Below are positions 22,244 through 23,403 of a DNA stretch of 23,403 nt, piece after piece. The first letter of the stretch is position 1, and every line of letters starts with the position of its first letter. A model generated the notes under the pieces. It searched no databases, had not been told where the DNA came from, and was given only the letters and a program-made list of their open reading frames with translations. The translations under genes were made by a program, and so were the position numbers. Source of the DNA: Clostridiales bacterium (GTDB lineage Bacteria > Bacillota > Clostridia > Christensenellales > Aristaeellaceae); the NCBI GenBank assembly GCA_019420065.1, contig JAHZHX010000026.1, forward strand, positions 1,706 to 25,108, in the 5' to 3' direction.

Positions 22244-22990
22244 ATGTCCGGTCATTCCAAATGGCATAATATTCAGGCGAAAAAGGGCAAGGCTGACGCG
22301 GCGCGCGGCAAGATCTTCACCAAGATTGGCCGTGAAATCGCCATCGCTGTGCGCGAGGGCGGCGCAAACCCCGAAAGCAACGGCAAGCTGCGCGATGTGA
22401 TCGCCAAGGCCAAGGCCAACAATATGCCCAACGATAATATCCAGCGCTCCATCAAGAAAGCGGCCGGCGAGGGCTCCGGTCTGAATTATGAAGAAATCGT
22501 ATATGAAGGCTATGCGCCCGGCGGCGTTGCCATCATCTGCAACATCGTGACGGACAACCGCAACCGCACCTCGGCCGACGTGCGTCATATCTTTGATAAA
22601 AACGGCGGCTCGCTGGGCACGCCCGGTTCGGTCAGCTACATGTTTGACCATAAGGGGCAGATCGTGGTTGAGCGCGAACCCGGCATGGATGAGGACGAGA
22701 TGATGATGATCGCCCTGGATGCCGGTGCGGAAGATATGAAGGCGCTGGACGACGTATTCGAAATCTATACCGCGCCGGGCGACTTCTCCGCCGTGCGCGA
22801 GGCGCTGGAGCAGCAGGGGCTTTCCTTCCTGTCGGCCGACAAGAAGATGATCCCGCAGAACACCGTGGCCATCCCCGATGAAGAAACGCTGGCCAAGGTC
22901 ATCAAGCTCCTGGATATGCTGGATGATAACGACGACGTGGCCGACGTGTATCACAACGCGGAGCTGCCCGAAGAAGAGGAAGAAGAATAA
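22244..22990 (+). CDS. yebC: YebC/PmpR (TACO1) family protein
   Basis: The 248-residue protein is a textbook member. It opens MSGHSKWHNIQAKKGKADAA and has KIFTKIGREIAIAVREGG, IAKAKANNMPNDNIQRSIKKA, and YEGYAPGGVAIICNIVTDN. The C-terminal half contains FDKNGGSLGTPGSVSYMF and ends in a run of glutamates. The length agrees with the usual 240-250. Members were long described as transcriptional regulators. More recent work on the family (TACO1, YebC/YeeI) ties them to translation, easing ribosome stalling at proline-rich stretches. The start at 22244 follows GGAGGG with an eight-base gap. It stands alone, with its own promoter, between the divergent ribokinase operon and the hairpin-rich region; in many bacteria yebC sits next to ruvC, which is not the case here. 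Confidence 0.97.
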   Translation: MSGHSKWHNIQAKKGKADAARGKIFTKIGREIAIAVREGGANPESNGKLRDVIAKAKANNMPNDNIQRSIKKAAGEGSGLNYEEIVYEGYAPGGVAIICNIVTDNRNRTSADVRHIFDKNGGSLGTPGSVSYMFDHKGQIVVEREPGMDEDEMMMIALDAGAEDMKALDDVFEIYTAPGDFSAVREALEQQGLSFLSADKKMIPQNTVAIPDEETLAKVIKLLDMLDDNDDVADVYHNAELPEEEEEE

Positions 22991-23013
22991 GGCGCTTCTG
23001 CCTATTATAGAAC

Positions 23014-23048
23014 AAGGGAGACGCTCCTTTGGGAGCCGTCTCCCTTCA
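23014..23048. repeat. 35-base palindromic repeat, copy 1
   Basis: The element opens AAGGGAGACG and closes CGTCTCCCTT, with CTCC-TTT-GGGAG in the centre, and is followed by CA. It is identical to copy 2 at 23281-23315. It folds into a hairpin on either strand and lies 24 bases after the yebC stop, where it might help end transcription, although no T tract follows. Confidence 0.9.
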
Positions 23049-23280
23049 GGGCATCAAAAAAGTCTTTTTGATGCCCTGCGATGAAATTTCGCTAAAGCGA
23101 ACTTTCATCGGAAGCGTCATTTTCTTGTAATGCTGCGCATTACGGCCAGAAAATGACATAGGAAGCGGCATTCCAGCCGCTCCTCGCGGCGTACACGCCG
23201 CCGCTGCGGATTATAAAATGAAGGAGCTGCGCCCCTTCATTGCATCCCGGCAATGATGTACCCACTTTGTCGATGGTCTG

Positions 23281-23315
23281 AAGGGAGACGCTCCTTTGGG
23301 AGCCGTCTCCCTTCA
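23281..23315. repeat. 35-base palindromic repeat, copy 2
   Basis: This copy is identical in sequence and orientation to copy 1, 267 bases away. It is followed immediately by the 12-base-pair hairpin at 23314-23340, whereas copy 1 is followed by a different hairpin, so the flanking units are not simple duplicates. Confidence 0.9.
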
Positions 23316-23403
23316 TTCTGTTGACAAAGTCAACAGAATGGCAGAGGTTGAGAAAGTCTGCAAGGCAAGGAAACAAGCTTGCAGATAAGGGAGCTTACAC
23401 AGA

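Larger units (their letters stand above)
23014..23403. repeat. intergenic array of about ten successive stem-loops
   Basis: The stretch after yebC holds no credible gene but a chain of inverted repeats. They are: 23014-23046 (33 bases, GGGAGACG arms), 23047-23078 (14 base pairs, AGTC loop), 23079-23110 (8+5 base pairs), 23116-23157 (10+7 base pairs), 23164-23181 (6), 23186-23201 (6), 23217-23241 (8), 23238-23255 (6, an alternative to the previous), 23281-23313 (a copy of the first), 23314-23340 (12 perfect base pairs, AAA loop) and 23357-23385 (8). Several abut with almost no spacer. The layout suggests a mobile or multicopy intergenic element, or a structured RNA, rather than a simple terminator. 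It may continue beyond the window end. Confidence 0.85.

Noticed and set aside
23140..23376. A 78-codon minus-strand frame in the hairpin array
   Set aside because: It runs straight through several palindromes and both flanking structures, so its sequence is dictated by the repeats; there is no ribosome binding site.
23014..23403. CRISPR array
   Set aside because: Only one 35-base unit is repeated, just twice, and the rest are unrelated hairpins; there are no regularly spaced repeats and no cas genes.

Overview
The window looks like chromosome from a GC-rich Gram-positive of the Bacillota, most likely class Clostridia and capable of sporulation; genus and species cannot be read from it. The grounds are a DnaD/DnaI-type helicase-loading pair, a YlbJ-type sporulation membrane protein, a BofC-like protein, a SigF/SigB-type sigma factor, a Spo0B-like histidine kinase, AGGAGG ribosome binding sites and near-consensus TTGACA/TATAAT promoters. 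No phage, insertion sequence, CRISPR array, tRNA or rRNA was seen.

Left part, minus strand (17-10378). Reading in the direction of transcription: a YlbJ-like membrane protein, DNA polymerase III alpha (dnaE), a short degenerate RsbW/SpoIIAB-type protein, a SigF/SigB-type sigma factor, a Spo0B-like histidine kinase, a TlyA-type rRNA 2'-O-methyltransferase, a DnaD protein with several DnaD repeats, and a DnaI-like helicase loader. From dnaE to dnaI the genes overlap or nearly touch, so they probably form one operon. A promoter before dnaE overlaps the ylbJ stop codon. A further promoter in the end of the dnaI gene serves a small exported or membrane-anchored protein and a SecD-like N-terminal fragment that ends at an in-frame TAG at the window edge.

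Middle part, plus strand (10450-16465). A GNAT acetyltransferase is followed by four exported proteins with no recognised family. The first two are in operon with the acetyltransferase. The last two, both exactly 451 residues, are clear tandem paralogs, each with its own strong promoter. Intrinsic terminators close both paralog genes.

Right part (16523-22990). A HAD phosphatase (minus) is followed by three envelope or spore-related plus-strand genes: a BofC-like protein, a VanY-type carboxypeptidase with two peptidoglycan-binding domains, and a four-SH3 secreted protein. Across a convergent terminator lies a minus-strand pair, ribokinase plus a SIS-domain sugar-phosphate isomerase, divergent from yebC.

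The final 400 bases (23000-23403) contain no credible gene. They are packed with about ten successive stem-loops, including two identical copies of a 35-base palindrome, and are the most unusual stretch of DNA here. The other candidates for undescribed biology are the sigma/degenerate-anti-sigma module behind dnaE and the exported paralog family.
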